A stretch of 64,000 nucleotides of DNA from Pseudonocardia sp. Lineage in GTDB: Bacteria; Actinomycetota; Actinomycetes; Mycobacteriales; Pseudonocardiaceae. Position numbers and translations under genes: made by a program. Under the pieces are notes generated by a model. It did no database searches. It had not been told where the DNA came from and saw nothing but the letters and a program-made list of their open reading frames with translations. Where the stretch lies: positions 48,610 through 112,609 of the forward strand of contig NZ_JAODNI010000026.1 in assembly GCF_025465255.1 (NCBI RefSeq). Reading direction: 5' to 3'. Shown piece by piece: positions 46,152 to 54,853 of this stretch (the first letter of the stretch is position 1; every line of letters starts with the position of its first letter).

Positions 46152-46556
46152 TCACGAACTTCCGCCGGGGACCTCGACGACGACGTTCGTCGACTTGATG
46201 ACGGCGACGGCGAGCGAGCCCGGTTCGAGCCCCAGGTCCCGCACCGCCTCGCTGCTCATCAGGGAAACCACGCGGTGCGGCCCGCACTGCATCTCGACCT
46301 GCGCCATGACCTTGTCGGTGATCACCGACGTCACGAGGCCGACCAGCCGGTTGCGAGCCGAGCGCTGCACTCCGGAGGGGTCCGGCGCCGCGTGGGCGTT
46401 GTGCCGGGCGAACGCCGCGAGCGCGGCACCGTCGATGACCTTACGGTTCGACGCGTCGGGCTGGACGGGAAGCGTCCCGGCCTCGACCCAGCGGCGAACG
46501 GTGTCGTCGCTGACCCCGAGCAGCCGGGCTGCTTCTGCGATCCTGAACTGCGGCAC
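46152..46556 (-). CDS. HTH-TOBE domain molybdate-type regulator
   Basis: 134 residues. An N-terminal excisionase-like HTH ([28 protein letters not shown]) is joined to a TOBE/MOP oxyanion-binding domain ([50 protein letters not shown]). Family members head molybdate transport operons in actinobacteria and probably sense molybdate. GTG 46556 fits the conserved PQF start and lies 8 nt after TAGGAT (46564-46569), suggesting leaderless expression. Divergent from an acyl-CoA dehydrogenase. Confidence 0.88.
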   Translation of the reverse strand: MPQFRIAEAARLLGVSDDTVRRWVEAGTLPVQPDASNRKVIDGAALAAFARHNAHAAPDPSGVQRSARNRLVGLVTSVITDKVMAQVEMQCGPHRVVSLMSSEAVRDLGLEPGSLAVAVIKSTNVVVEVPGGSS

Positions 46557-46650
46557 GACGCGGATCCTATGTCCGCTAATGCGTGACAACCAGCCGTGGG
46601 ACGACGACCGACGCGCATCACCTCCTCTAATGCAGCTGCCTTGTGGTCGA

Positions 46651-47862
46651 ATGGTCCCCGTGGACTTCGAATCCAGCGCCGTCTCTGCCGACTACACCAA
46701 GCGCATGCGCGCGTTCCTCGACGAGGAGGTGCTGCCCGCCGAGGCCACGTACGACGCTTGGCGGGCCGAGCGCCGGGGGACGCCGCAGGAGTGGGACCTG
46801 CCCCCGGTCGTCGAGGAACTGAAGACCAAGGCCCGCGGCCTCGGGCTGTGGAACCTGTTCCTGCCGGCGATCTCCGGGCTGTCGAACCTCGAGTACGCCG
46901 CCGTCGCCGAGGTGTCCGGCTGGTCGCCGGTGATCGCGCCCGAGGCGATCAACTGCCAGGCCCCGGACACCGGGAACATGGAGACGCTGCACCTCTTCGG
47001 CACCCCCGAGCAGCAGGAGCAGTGGCTCAACCCGCTGCTCGAGGGCGAGATCCGCTCGGCCTTCGCGATGACGGAGCCCGGCGTGGCGTCCTCCGACGCC
47101 ACCAACATCGAGACGCTCATCACCCGCGACGGGGACGACTACGTCATCAACGGCCGCAAGTGGTGGATCTCCGGTGCGGCGGACCAGCGCTGCAAGATCT
47201 TCATCGTCATGGGCAAGACCGACGTCGACGCGCCGCGGCACCGCCAGCAGTCGATGATCCTGGTCCCGCGGGACACCCCGGGCCTGGAGATCCTGCGCCA
47301 CCTGCCGACCTTCGGCTACCAGGACCAGCACGGGCACTCCGAGCTGCAGCTGACCGACGTCCGGGTGCCGGCGACCAACCTGCTCGGCGAGGAGGGCGGC
47401 GGGTTCGCCATCGCGCAGGCCCGCCTCGGCCCCGGCCGCATCCACCACTGCATGCGACTGATCGGCATGGCCGAGCGCGCCGTCGAGCTGATGGTGAAGC
47501 GCGCCAAGGAACGCGTCGCGTTCGGCAAGCCGCTGGCCGAGCAGGGCGTGGTGCGGGAGCAGATCGCGCTGTCCCGGATGGAGATCGAGCAGGCCCGCCT
47601 GCTGGTGCTCAAGACCGCGTGGTTGATCGACAAGTTCGGCGCGAAGGGCGCGGCGTCCGAGATCGCCTCGATCAAGGTCGTGGTGCCGCGGATGGCGTGC
47701 ACGGTGATCGACCGGGCGATGCAGATCCACGGCGGCGCCGCGATGAGCGACGACACCCCGCTCGCCTACTTCTACACGTGGGCCCGGGCGCTGCGCTTCG
47801 CCGACGGCCCGGACGAGGTGCACATCCGCAGCGTCGCCCGCCAGGAGCTCGGCCGGCACTGA
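46651..47862 (+). CDS. Acyl-CoA dehydrogenase
   Basis: About 403 residues. FAD enzyme of acyl-CoA beta-oxidation type. Motifs: [24 protein letters not shown] (substrate/FAD loop), [63 protein letters not shown] and [25 protein letters not shown]. It resembles the ACAD10/11-like FadE group. Starts at ATG 46651 or GTG 46660 ([15 protein letters not shown]); neither has a clear ribosome site. Substrate unknown. Confidence 0.9.
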   Translation: MVPVDFESSAVSADYTKRMRAFLDEEVLPAEATYDAWRAERRGTPQEWDLPPVVEELKTKARGLGLWNLFLPAISGLSNLEYAAVAEVSGWSPVIAPEAINCQAPDTGNMETLHLFGTPEQQEQWLNPLLEGEIRSAFAMTEPGVASSDATNIETLITRDGDDYVINGRKWWISGAADQRCKIFIVMGKTDVDAPRHRQQSMILVPRDTPGLEILRHLPTFGYQDQHGHSELQLTDVRVPATNLLGEEGGGFAIAQARLGPGRIHHCMRLIGMAERAVELMVKRAKERVAFGKPLAEQGVVREQIALSRMEIEQARLLVLKTAWLIDKFGAKGAASEIASIKVVVPRMACTVIDRAMQIHGGAAMSDDTPLAYFYTWARALRFADGPDEVHIRSVARQELGRH

Positions 47863-47947
47863 CGGGAGCCGCCGGGGCGACCGGCGGTACTCCATCGTTC
47901 GGCCGAGGGGACTCGTCCGACTGCCCGATACGCCGTCCCGGCCCGCG

Positions 47948-47980
47948 GGGCAGGGTGATCGTCGAATGATCATCCTGCCC
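47948..47980. promoter_or_regulatory. 13-bp inverted repeat just upstream of DUF418 gene
   Basis: Arms GGGCAGGGTGATC and GATCATCCTGCCC (one wobble) around a 7-nt loop end 20 bp before the start codon, between promoter and ribosome site GAAGGA. It may be a repressor operator, a leader hairpin or the terminator of the upstream acyl-CoA dehydrogenase gene. Confidence 0.55.
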
Positions 47981-48000
47981 GGCGACGAAGGACCGCACCG

Positions 48001-48990
48001 ATGAGCACGACCTACCGACCCCCGCCGACCGCGACCCGGCTGCGCTTCCTCGACGCCCTGCGTGGCGTCGCGATCACCGGCATCGTCTTCGTCAACATCC
48101 CGGACATGACCGGGCTGGGCTCGGACCTGCCGGGCGCGGACCTCGGTGTGGCCCGGACCGTCCTGGACCTCACGGTGCAGACCCGGTTCGTGCCGATCTT
48201 CGAGTTCCTGTTCGGCGTCGGGATGTGGTTCATCGTGTCCGGCGCCCGGGAGCGCGGGGTGACCCCCTGGGTCCCGATGGTGCTGCGCCTGACCGCCCTG
48301 TTCGGCATCGGTTTCCTGCACTCGAAGGTGTACCCGGGGGAGGTGCTCACCCTCTACGCCACGGCCGGGCTGCTGGTGCTGCCGATCGTCGTGCTGGCGC
48401 CGCGATGGCTACAGCTCGGCCTGGGGTCCGTGGCCGCGGTGACGGTGTTCCTCCTGGCCGGGAGCTCGGCGGCGGAGGTCCCCGGCATCATGCTGCTCGG
48501 CGCGGCCGCGGCCGCCTACGGCGTGCCCGCCCTGCTCGACCGCGGTGCCCGGGCCGTCGGGTTCGTCTTCCTCGCCGCCGCGGCCCTCTCGGTCGCCGCG
48601 GTGTGGCTGCAGACCTCGGCCCCGGGCGATCCCCGGTTCGTCGCCGCCGGTGGCCGGGCGGGTCTCGTCATGGCGGTCGCGTACGTCACCGGGCTCTCCC
48701 TGCTCTGGACGACCCGAGCCCGGACCGCGATCGCGGCCGTCTTCGAGCCGATCGGCCGGATGGCCCTGACGAACTACGTGACCGCGTCCCTCGTCGTGGT
48801 CCCCACGGGCCTCCTGCTGGGCTTCGCCGGCTCCACGGACCTCGTCCCCGCACTCGTCCTCGGCGCCTGCGTGATCGCCGTGCAGAGCGTGGTGAGCCGG
48901 ATCTGGCTGCACCACTTCCGCTACGGCCCGCTCGAGTGGGTCTGGCGGGCGATGACATGGCGGACGCTGCCCCGCTTCACGGCCGGGTGA
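48001..48990 (+). CDS. DUF418-like polytopic membrane protein
   Basis: 329 residues with eight or more helices. Begins TRLRFLDALRGVAITGIVFVNIPDM, the hallmark opening of DUF418/DUF1624 acyltransferase-3-like proteins. Later blocks are FEFLFGVGMWFIVSG, FEPIGRMALTNYVTASLVVV and WLHHFRYGPLEWVWRAMTW. Function unknown, possibly acyl transfer to a cell-surface substrate. RBS GAAGGA upstream of ATG. Neighbours give no clear link. Confidence 0.85.
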   Translation: MSTTYRPPPTATRLRFLDALRGVAITGIVFVNIPDMTGLGSDLPGADLGVARTVLDLTVQTRFVPIFEFLFGVGMWFIVSGARERGVTPWVPMVLRLTALFGIGFLHSKVYPGEVLTLYATAGLLVLPIVVLAPRWLQLGLGSVAAVTVFLLAGSSAAEVPGIMLLGAAAAAYGVPALLDRGARAVGFVFLAAAALSVAAVWLQTSAPGDPRFVAAGGRAGLVMAVAYVTGLSLLWTTRARTAIAAVFEPIGRMALTNYVTASLVVVPTGLLLGFAGSTDLVPALVLGACVIAVQSVVSRIWLHHFRYGPLEWVWRAMTWRTLPRFTAG

Positions 48991-49079
48991 GCACGCACGG
49001 GTGCGGCGCCGGCGATCCCGGCCCCGGGATCGATGGCCAGACCGGGCCCGTATGTCGCCCACGACCAGGTCCGACGCCG

Positions 49080-49103
49080 CGTCCTGTCCGGTCGGTCAGG
49101 ACG
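49080..49103. promoter_or_regulatory. 24-bp near-perfect palindrome upstream of moaA
   Basis: Half-sites CGTCCTGTCCG and CGGTCAGGACG flank GT, with one mismatched pair. This form is typical of TetR-family operators. It lies 122 bp upstream of moaA and about 90 bp after the DUF418 stop. No TetR gene is nearby. Confidence 0.5.
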
Positions 49104-49213
49104 ACGGCGCGGTCCCAGGCCGCGTCTGCGGCGCCGCCTGCGCCGTCCCACCGCATCCGCGGAGCAGTCTGACCTGGCGTTTTCCGCCGTGGTCGAAGAT
49201 CACCGCTGACGGT

Positions 49214-49219
49214 TACGCT
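49214..49219 (+). promoter_or_regulatory. -10 box (TACGCT) of moaA, leaderless start
   Basis: TACGCT ends 7 nt before the GTG start at 49226, so the transcript probably begins on the start codon. Confidence 0.5.
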
Positions 49220-49225
49220 CGTGGG

Positions 49226-50287
49226 GTGACGGCAACCGAACTCGGCCTCCCCGCGATCAAGGGAACCACTGTCCGGGACCCGGGCCGCCCGGACGACAAG
49301 CGGCTGATCGACACGTTCGGTCGGGTCGCGACCGACCTCCGCATCTCGTTGACGGACCGCTGCAACCTGCGCTGCACCTACTGCATGCCCGCCGAGGGCC
49401 TGGACTGGATGCCCAAGGACGAGCAGCTCAGCGACGCGGAGCTCATGCGGCTCGTCACGATCGCGGTGCGGGACCTGGGCGTGCACGAGCTGCGCTTCAC
49501 CGGCGGTGAGCCGCTGCTGCGCAAGGGCCTCGAGGACGTCATCGCCGCGTCGGCCGCGCTCGAACCGCGGCCGGACATCTCGCTGACCACCAACGGCATC
49601 GGCCTGGCCCGTCGCGCGGAGGCACTCGCCGCCGCGGGCGTGAACCGGCTCAACGTGTCCATGGACACGCTGCGCCAGGACCGGTTCGCCACGATCACCC
49701 GCCGGGACCGCCTGTCCGACGTGCTGGACGGGCTCGCCGCGGCCCGCGCCGCCGGCCTCGCCCCGGTGAAGATCAACACCGTGCTGCTGCGCGGGATGAA
49801 CGACGACGAGGCCTGCGACCTGCTCGGCTTCGCCGTCGAGCACGGCTACGAGCTGCGCTTCATCGAGCAGATGCCGCTCGACGCCCAGCACGGCTGGGAA
49901 CGCACCGAGATGATCACCGCCGGCGAGATCATGGAGCGGCTGTCCGAGCGCTTCACCCTCACCCCGGACGGCGAGGAGCGCGGCGGCGCCCCGGCCGAGC
50001 GCTACCTCGTCGACGGCGGCCCGGCCCGGGTCGGCGTCATCGCGTCGGTGACCCGGCCGTTCTGCGGCGCCTGCGACCGCACCCGGCTCACCGCGGACGG
50101 CCAGGTCCGCTCCTGCCTGTTCGCCCGCACCGAGACGGACCTGCGGGCCCTGCTCCGCGGCGGCGCGGACGACCGCGAGATCGCCGAGACCTGGCGGCAC
50201 GCCATGTGGGGCAAGCTCGCCGGCCACGGGATCGACGACCCCGGCTTCCTGCAGCCGGACCGCCCGATGAGCGCGATCGGCGGCTGA
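49226..50287 (+). CDS. moaA: GTP 3',8-cyclase (molybdenum cofactor synthesis)
   Basis: About 353 residues. Radical SAM enzyme converting GTP to 3',8-cyclo-GTP with MoaC. N-terminal cluster motif is in LTDRCNLRCTYCMP (CxxxCxxC), then LRFTGGEPLLRKGLEDV, TNGIGLARRAEALA and VNRLNVSMDTL. The second cluster is in FCGACDRTRLTADGQVRSCLF. It ends with GG (SAIGG), as active MoaA proteins do. GTG 49226 fits the family N-terminus. The MoaD-like gene follows after 5 bp. Confidence 0.96.
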   Translation: MTATELGLPAIKGTTVRDPGRPDDKRLIDTFGRVATDLRISLTDRCNLRCTYCMPAEGLDWMPKDEQLSDAELMRLVTIAVRDLGVHELRFTGGEPLLRKGLEDVIAASAALEPRPDISLTTNGIGLARRAEALAAAGVNRLNVSMDTLRQDRFATITRRDRLSDVLDGLAAARAAGLAPVKINTVLLRGMNDDEACDLLGFAVEHGYELRFIEQMPLDAQHGWERTEMITAGEIMERLSERFTLTPDGEERGGAPAERYLVDGGPARVGVIASVTRPFCGACDRTRLTADGQVRSCLFARTETDLRALLRGGADDREIAETWRHAMWGKLAGHGIDDPGFLQPDRPMSAIGG

Positions 50288-50292
50288 GGACG

Positions 50293-50598
50293 ATGGCTCC
50301 CGTGAACTCCGACACGACGACGGCCGCGGCCGCGGCGACCGCGGTGGCGACGTTGACGGTCCGCTACTTCGCGGCGGCTCGGGCCGCCGCGGGCACCACG
50401 AGCGAGACCGTCGAGATACCCGCGGGCACGAGCGTCGAGGAGCTGGCGGAGATCCTCGCGGCCCGGCACGGCGCCGAGCTGGCGAAGGTCCTGCCGCGCT
50501 GCTCCTACCTGGTCGACGAGGTCGCCGTGCGGGACCGGGCACTCGAGCTGACGCACGGCGCCACCGTGGACGTCCTGCCACCCTTCGCTGGCGGCTGA
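50293..50598 (+). CDS. MoaD/ThiS family sulfur carrier
   Basis: 101 residues. Beta-grasp ubiquitin-like fold (ATLTVRYFAAARAAAGTTSETVEIP, TSVEELAEILAARHG, CSYLVDEVAV, GATVDVLPPFAGG). The C-terminal Gly-Gly is the thiocarboxylation site used by molybdopterin synthase. ATG has GAGGA just upstream, overlapping the end of moaA, so the pair is co-transcribed. Its last 94 bp overlap the FUSC gene on the other strand. Confidence 0.92.
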   Translation: MAPVNSDTTTAAAAATAVATLTVRYFAAARAAAGTTSETVEIPAGTSVEELAEILAARHGAELAKVLPRCSYLVDEVAVRDRALELTHGATVDVLPPFAGG

Positions 50599-53120
50599 GC
50601 GACCGTCCGCACCGCCCGGGCGGGAGGGCCCGGCAGCGCGATGTCGTGCGTGACCGGCCGGTCCGGCACCAGGACCCAGTCCGCGAACGGCTCCCCCGCC
50701 GCGTCCCCGGCCGGCGTGCAGATCAGCAGATGGATGCCGGGCTCGGGCGGGGTCAGCCGGTAACCGCCGTCGCCGGACGTGGTGGCCCGGTCCCGCTGGC
50801 GCCCGTGCACGTCGACGAGCGTGACGGTGGCCGGCACCGGCACGCCGCCGGACAGCACGCGTCCGGCCAGGACGTGGACCGGCTCGGCCGGCACGGGGCT
50901 CGTCCGGGGCACCGATCCCACTGCCGGGGCGATCCCGGGGCAACCGGCCAGCGAGAGCAACGCGTCGAGCAGGTACCCCAGCTCGTGCACCAGCGACCGG
51001 ACCTGCTGGTCCGCGACGTCGATCCCCGACAGCAGGTCCGCGGTCGCGGTGGACGACACGGCGTCCGGCCTCGGGTCCTCGGCCCGCAGCGCGTCCACGA
51101 GCACGGCGATGCCGTCGACCGCCGAGCCCAGCGCCGCGCGTCGCCCCGGGTCCAGGTTCCGGTTCTGCTCGGCGAGCCCGGCCAGCCTGCGGGCGTGGTG
51201 GGCGAGCGCGGTGTAGATCCGCAGCCTCCGCTGCCGGTCGCTGTCCGCGGCCATGAGCGCGGGCCGGACCAACGGGGTGCACAGCAGCAGGAGCTGGTGC
51301 AGGTGGGCGTCGAGGGTACGGGCGTCCGCGGGCAGATCGACGGCCACCGCCGGGTCCTTCAGCTGGGCGGCGAGTCCGTCGAGCAGGGTGTGGAGCTGGT
51401 CGAGCACGAGCCGGCGGGCGACGGTGACGGCCGCCCGGGCGCGCGTCGGCAGCACGACCAGGGCGACCGCGCAGCCGATCGCGCCGCCGACCGCGGTCTC
51501 CTCCAGCCGCAGCACCATCAGCGCCGGGGTGAAGGTCCCGAGCAGCGCGTAGAGCTCGCCGACCAGCAGCGTGAAGAAGAAGGTCATCAGCGCATAGGAC
51601 ACCCGGAACAGGTAGAACGCCCCGAAGATGCTCAGCAGCGCCAGCGGGAGCGCGACCGCGATCGAATGCCCGGTCAGCGCGACGAGCGGGATCGCGAGGC
51701 CGATCCCGACCACGGTGCCGAGCACGCGGTTGACGGCCTTCGCGACGGTCTCCGCGGACGTCGCGGTGCCGGTGAAGGCCAGGAACGCGGCCAGCACGGC
51801 CCAGTAGTAGCGCTGCCCGGAGACCGCGTCCCCGACCGCGATGGCCAGCCCGGTCGCGACCGCGACCTGCACGGCCTGCCGGGTGGTCAGCGAGATCCGG
51901 GTCCACCAGCCGCCCTCGCGGCCGTCGAGCATGGCCTGGATGGTCTTGACGGAGCCGGGCATGTTGCCGCCGAACAGCTGAACGGCGGGGACGAACCCGG
52001 CGTCGTCGGCGACGGCGGCTCCGGTCGCCGGTGCGGACGCGGCGGCCGGCGCGGCCGTCCACTCCCGCCGGGCCTGGACCAGGACCTGCGCGGACGCCGC
52101 CATCCGCCGCACGACGTGCGCGGTCTCGACGCCGGGGACCGGGAGCGGGCCGCCGAGCCGGCCGGACAGGTCGTCGAGCAGGTCGGCCTGCGCCGCGACG
52201 ACGTCCCAGCGCCCGGTGCGGACCGCGGCCAGCAGCGCGTTCGCGGGGCCCCCGACGGGCTCGGGCAGCCGGGGGCCGCAGGCGGCGAGGAGCCGGGCGC
52301 CCTCCGCGAGGCCGGCGGCGGCGAGCTCACCGTCGAAGAGGGCGCGGCGGACCGCCTCGGCCGCGGCGTCGTCGACGATGGCCCCCGGGGTGCCGAGCTG
52401 CCCGTCGATGATCAGGGCGGCCTCGTTGACCCGGATCAGCCGCCCGCTGAGCGTGCCGAGCAGCCGCTCCGTCCGGGTTGCGGAGCCGCGCTCACCCGGC
52501 CCGGGCCGGGCCGCGGTCAGCAGGTCCGACGCCGCCGCGCCGACCGCCTGCACCCGGGCCTCGAAGCCGTGCACGAGGCGCCGCAGCACACGGTCGTTGC
52601 GCACCGGCAGCAGGACCAGGTCCAGCAGCATCGTCCAGGCCGCCGCGACGCCGATCGCCATCAGCACCACCGGCACCTGCGCGATCCTCAGCTGCAGGAA
52701 CAGCGCGAAGAAGTAGCCGATGAACGCGATCATGCCGGAGACGAAGTAGCGCGGCCCGAAACGGCGCAGGAGCACGGCCACGAACATGACCAGGACGAAC
52801 ACCACCAGCGACGCGAGCCGGTACCGGTCGACCGACAGCGCGACGAGCATGCCGGCGACCATGAAGACCGGGAGGTGGAGGAGGGTCACGGCCCGGCCGC
52901 CAGGGGTGGTGTCCGCGATTCCGAACGACACCATCATCGCGAGGATCGCGCCGAGCATCATCGGGATCATCGCCGGCTGCCCGACGAGCTGCGCGACCAC
53001 GAACTCGACCAGCAGGGTGGAGCCGACCCCGAGCGTCGCCCGTCCGGCCGAGGTGAGGCGGTTGAGCCCCGGGTCCGAGGCCGCCAGTCGATCGCGCCAG
53101 TCCGTCCGTCGCCCCGTCAC
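50505..53120 (-). CDS. FUSC family membrane protein with C-terminal carboxypeptidase-regulatory-like domain
   Basis: 871 residues. Two blocks of membrane helices (residues 25-165: GVGSTLLVEFVVAQLVG, MMLGAILAMMVSFGI, LVVFVLVMFVAVLLRRFG; and 410-560: ALPLALLSIFGAFYLFRVSYALMTFFFTLLVGELYALL) with a soluble helical part after each. This is the FUSC/aromatic-acid-exporter (YccS-like) plan. Near residue 770 a small beta domain (GRVLSGGVPVPATVTLVDVHGRQRDRATTSGDGGYRL) resembles carboxypeptidase regulatory domains. The last 30 residues are encoded opposite moaD-like. GTG start. Confidence 0.85.
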   Translation of the reverse strand: MTGRRTDWRDRLAASDPGLNRLTSAGRATLGVGSTLLVEFVVAQLVGQPAMIPMMLGAILAMMVSFGIADTTPGGRAVTLLHLPVFMVAGMLVALSVDRYRLASLVVFVLVMFVAVLLRRFGPRYFVSGMIAFIGYFFALFLQLRIAQVPVVLMAIGVAAAWTMLLDLVLLPVRNDRVLRRLVHGFEARVQAVGAAASDLLTAARPGPGERGSATRTERLLGTLSGRLIRVNEAALIIDGQLGTPGAIVDDAAAEAVRRALFDGELAAAGLAEGARLLAACGPRLPEPVGGPANALLAAVRTGRWDVVAAQADLLDDLSGRLGGPLPVPGVETAHVVRRMAASAQVLVQARREWTAAPAAASAPATGAAVADDAGFVPAVQLFGGNMPGSVKTIQAMLDGREGGWWTRISLTTRQAVQVAVATGLAIAVGDAVSGQRYYWAVLAAFLAFTGTATSAETVAKAVNRVLGTVVGIGLAIPLVALTGHSIAVALPLALLSIFGAFYLFRVSYALMTFFFTLLVGELYALLGTFTPALMVLRLEETAVGGAIGCAVALVVLPTRARAAVTVARRLVLDQLHTLLDGLAAQLKDPAVAVDLPADARTLDAHLHQLLLLCTPLVRPALMAADSDRQRRLRIYTALAHHARRLAGLAEQNRNLDPGRRAALGSAVDGIAVLVDALRAEDPRPDAVSSTATADLLSGIDVADQQVRSLVHELGYLLDALLSLAGCPGIAPAVGSVPRTSPVPAEPVHVLAGRVLSGGVPVPATVTLVDVHGRQRDRATTSGDGGYRLTPPEPGIHLLICTPAGDAAGEPFADWVLVPDRPVTHDIALPGPPARAVRTVAQPPAKGGRTSTVAPCVSSSARSRTATSSTR

Positions 53121-53145
53121 CTCGTCCGCTCCTCCCGATCACCCA

Positions 53146-53164
53146 TTAGTTGCTTTTGCTAACT
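53146..53164. promoter_or_regulatory. AT-rich operator-like palindrome upstream of FUSC gene
   Basis: The 19-mer TTAGTTGCTTTTGCTAACT is strikingly AT-rich for this DNA and has arms AGTTGC and GCTAACT (one-base offset). It is 25 bp upstream of the FUSC start. MarR-type repressors often bind such sites near exporter genes, but no MarR gene adjoins. Confidence 0.5.
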
Positions 53165-53215
53165 GTATCGGGTGATCCGGCCACGCACCGGCTCGTCGGC
53201 GCCACGAACGGGTGA

Positions 53216-54244
53216 TCAGGCCTCGGCGAGCGAGCGGTAGGACGGCCAGTGACCTGCGGTGGTCGTGATCGTCGTGGCGGCGAGCATGGCGTGCACCACC
53301 GCCCGCGCGACGACGTCCGCCGCGGCTGCGTGCACCGCGAACAGCGCCGTGGCGTCCGGCGCGGGCCGGACGCCCGTGGCCAGGGCGAAGGCGGCGTCGC
53401 CGTCCATGATCGTGTGGACCGGTGAGAGGGCGCGGGCGAGTCCGTCGTGCCCCATCGTCGCGAGCCGGCCGCAGCCCGCCTTGTCCAGCGTCAAGTCCGT
53501 CGCCAGGACGATCAGCGACGTCGCCGTGCCCGGCCGGGGCACGGCGCGTCGCTCGGCGGCCTCGCGGAGCGCGTCGACGGCGCCCGAGGCGGTGGGCAGG
53601 TCCGGGAACTCGCCCGGCAGGCCGAGCCGGGCACCCAGCAGCACGCCGGTGGCGACGTCCACGGCGGAGCCGACCGCGTTCACCGCGACCAGCGCCGCGA
53701 CGGTCGTCCCGTCCTCGAGCACGGCGCTCGCGGTCCCCGTACCGCCCTTGAGGCCGCCCGCGGCGGCGCCCGTGCCCGCACCGACGACGCCCTGGGTGAT
53801 CGTGCCCCCGGAGGCGACGTCCACGGCGTGCGCCCCCAGCGCGGCCCCCGGACGGGCGCGGACGTCCCCGCCGCGGCCGAGGTCGAACAGCACGGCCGCC
53901 GGCACGATCGGCACGACGGCGCCGGGCACCGCGAAGCCCTCACCCGCGGCCTCGAGCCGGGCCATCACCCCGCCCGCGGTGTCGAGCCCGTAGGCGCTGC
54001 CGCCGCTCAGGACGATCGCGTGCACCCGGTCCACCGTGGTGCCGGGGACCAGCAGGTCCGTTTCCCGGGTGCCCGGGGCCGCGCCGCGGACGTCCGCCCC
54101 GGCGGCCGCGCCCCCGGGAGGCGCCAGGACGACGGTGACGCCGCTGAGCGCCCCGTCCCCGGTCAGCGACGCCTGCCCCACCCGCAGGCCGGTCACGTCG
54201 GTCAGGCCGTTGCGGGGTCCGGGGCGCACAAGGTCATCCAACAC
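53216..54244 (-). CDS. P1 family peptidase (DmpA/NylC-like)
   Basis: 342 residues. Ntn-hydrolase-like fold of the DmpA/6-aminohexanoate-oligomer hydrolase family, self-cleaving aminopeptidases. Blocks: NGLTDVTGLRVGQASL, HAIVLSGGSAYGLDTAGGVMARLEA, GGTITQGVVGAGTGAAAGGLKGGTGTASAVL, VAALVAVNAVGSAVD, and a C-terminal part LARALSPVHTIMDGDAAFALATG. The autocleavage nucleophile cannot be fixed without alignment. Cytoplasmic (no signal). Physiological substrate unknown. Confidence 0.9.
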   Translation of the reverse strand: MLDDLVRPGPRNGLTDVTGLRVGQASLTGDGALSGVTVVLAPPGGAAAGADVRGAAPGTRETDLLVPGTTVDRVHAIVLSGGSAYGLDTAGGVMARLEAAGEGFAVPGAVVPIVPAAVLFDLGRGGDVRARPGAALGAHAVDVASGGTITQGVVGAGTGAAAGGLKGGTGTASAVLEDGTTVAALVAVNAVGSAVDVATGVLLGARLGLPGEFPDLPTASGAVDALREAAERRAVPRPGTATSLIVLATDLTLDKAGCGRLATMGHDGLARALSPVHTIMDGDAAFALATGVRPAPDATALFAVHAAAADVVARAVVHAMLAATTITTTAGHWPSYRSLAEA

Positions 54245-54275
54245 CAGCGGCGCCCGGCACCCCTGCCCGCGCCGC

Positions 54276-54749
54276 TCAGCCGTGCCGGTCGACGGCTCCG
54301 GTCGGGCGGCCGTCGACGCAGCTCAGCTGCACGCGCACCCGGGTCTCCGCCGACTCGAACTCCACCCGCGGACCGCCGTCGTGCTGCTCGTTCCGCATCG
54401 CGAAGCCCTGCGCCGGGCTGACCGAGACGACGACCGGTACGCCCGCCTCGCAGCGCGCGACCAGGGTGCCGCCCTCCTGCGCCGAGACGACCACGGCCTG
54501 CCCGGAGGCCGGCGGCGCGGCGGGAGTCGGGTTCGCCGTGGGAGTGGGGGGTGCCGGTGCGGCCACGGAAGGGGCCGTGGCGGAGAGCCGGGCGTCGACC
54601 TCCGCCGCGCTGAGCGGCCGGCCCTGTCCGGCGCCGGTGAGCCCGCTGCCGATCGACCCGACGGCCGTCAGCCCGACGAGCAGCGCGCCGACCGCGGCCG
54701 CCACCCAGAGGGTGAGCAGGGTCGCGGATCGGGCACCTCGGGAGGTCAC
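54276..54749 (-). CDS. Membrane-anchored secreted protein, unknown
   Basis: About 157 residues from GTG 54749. One N-terminal helix (ATLLTLWVAAAVGALLVGLTAVGSIGSG) followed by a Pro/Ala/Thr linker and a small beta domain with two Cys (LVARCEAG, QLSCVDG) that may pair outside the cell. No family recognised. Divergent from the two-component regulator with 104 bp between, so it may be a target or a partner of that system. Confidence 0.65.
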   Translation of the reverse strand: MTSRGARSATLLTLWVAAAVGALLVGLTAVGSIGSGLTGAGQGRPLSAAEVDARLSATAPSVAAPAPPTPTANPTPAAPPASGQAVVVSAQEGGTLVARCEAGVPVVVSVSPAQGFAMRNEQHDGGPRVEFESAETRVRVQLSCVDGRPTGAVDRHG

Positions 54750-54840
54750 CCGCCCAGCATGCCGTCGATCAGGGTTAAGGCGGGGATAAGACCGCGCTAG
54801 CGTCACCCCACAGAGGACCCGGGATGCCCTCGCCGTGTCC

Positions 54841-54846
54841 TACGGT
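54841..54846 (+). promoter_or_regulatory. -10 box (TACGGT) of response regulator, leaderless start
   Basis: TACGGT ends 8 nt before GTG 54854 and no ribosome site is visible. Confidence 0.45.
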
Positions 54847-54853
54847 TCTCCGC

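Noticed and set aside
50646..53162. 838-codon plus-strand frame opposite the FUSC gene
   Set aside because: Antisense shadow with low-complexity Arg/Gln/Gly/Asp composition. The FUSC frame explains the region.
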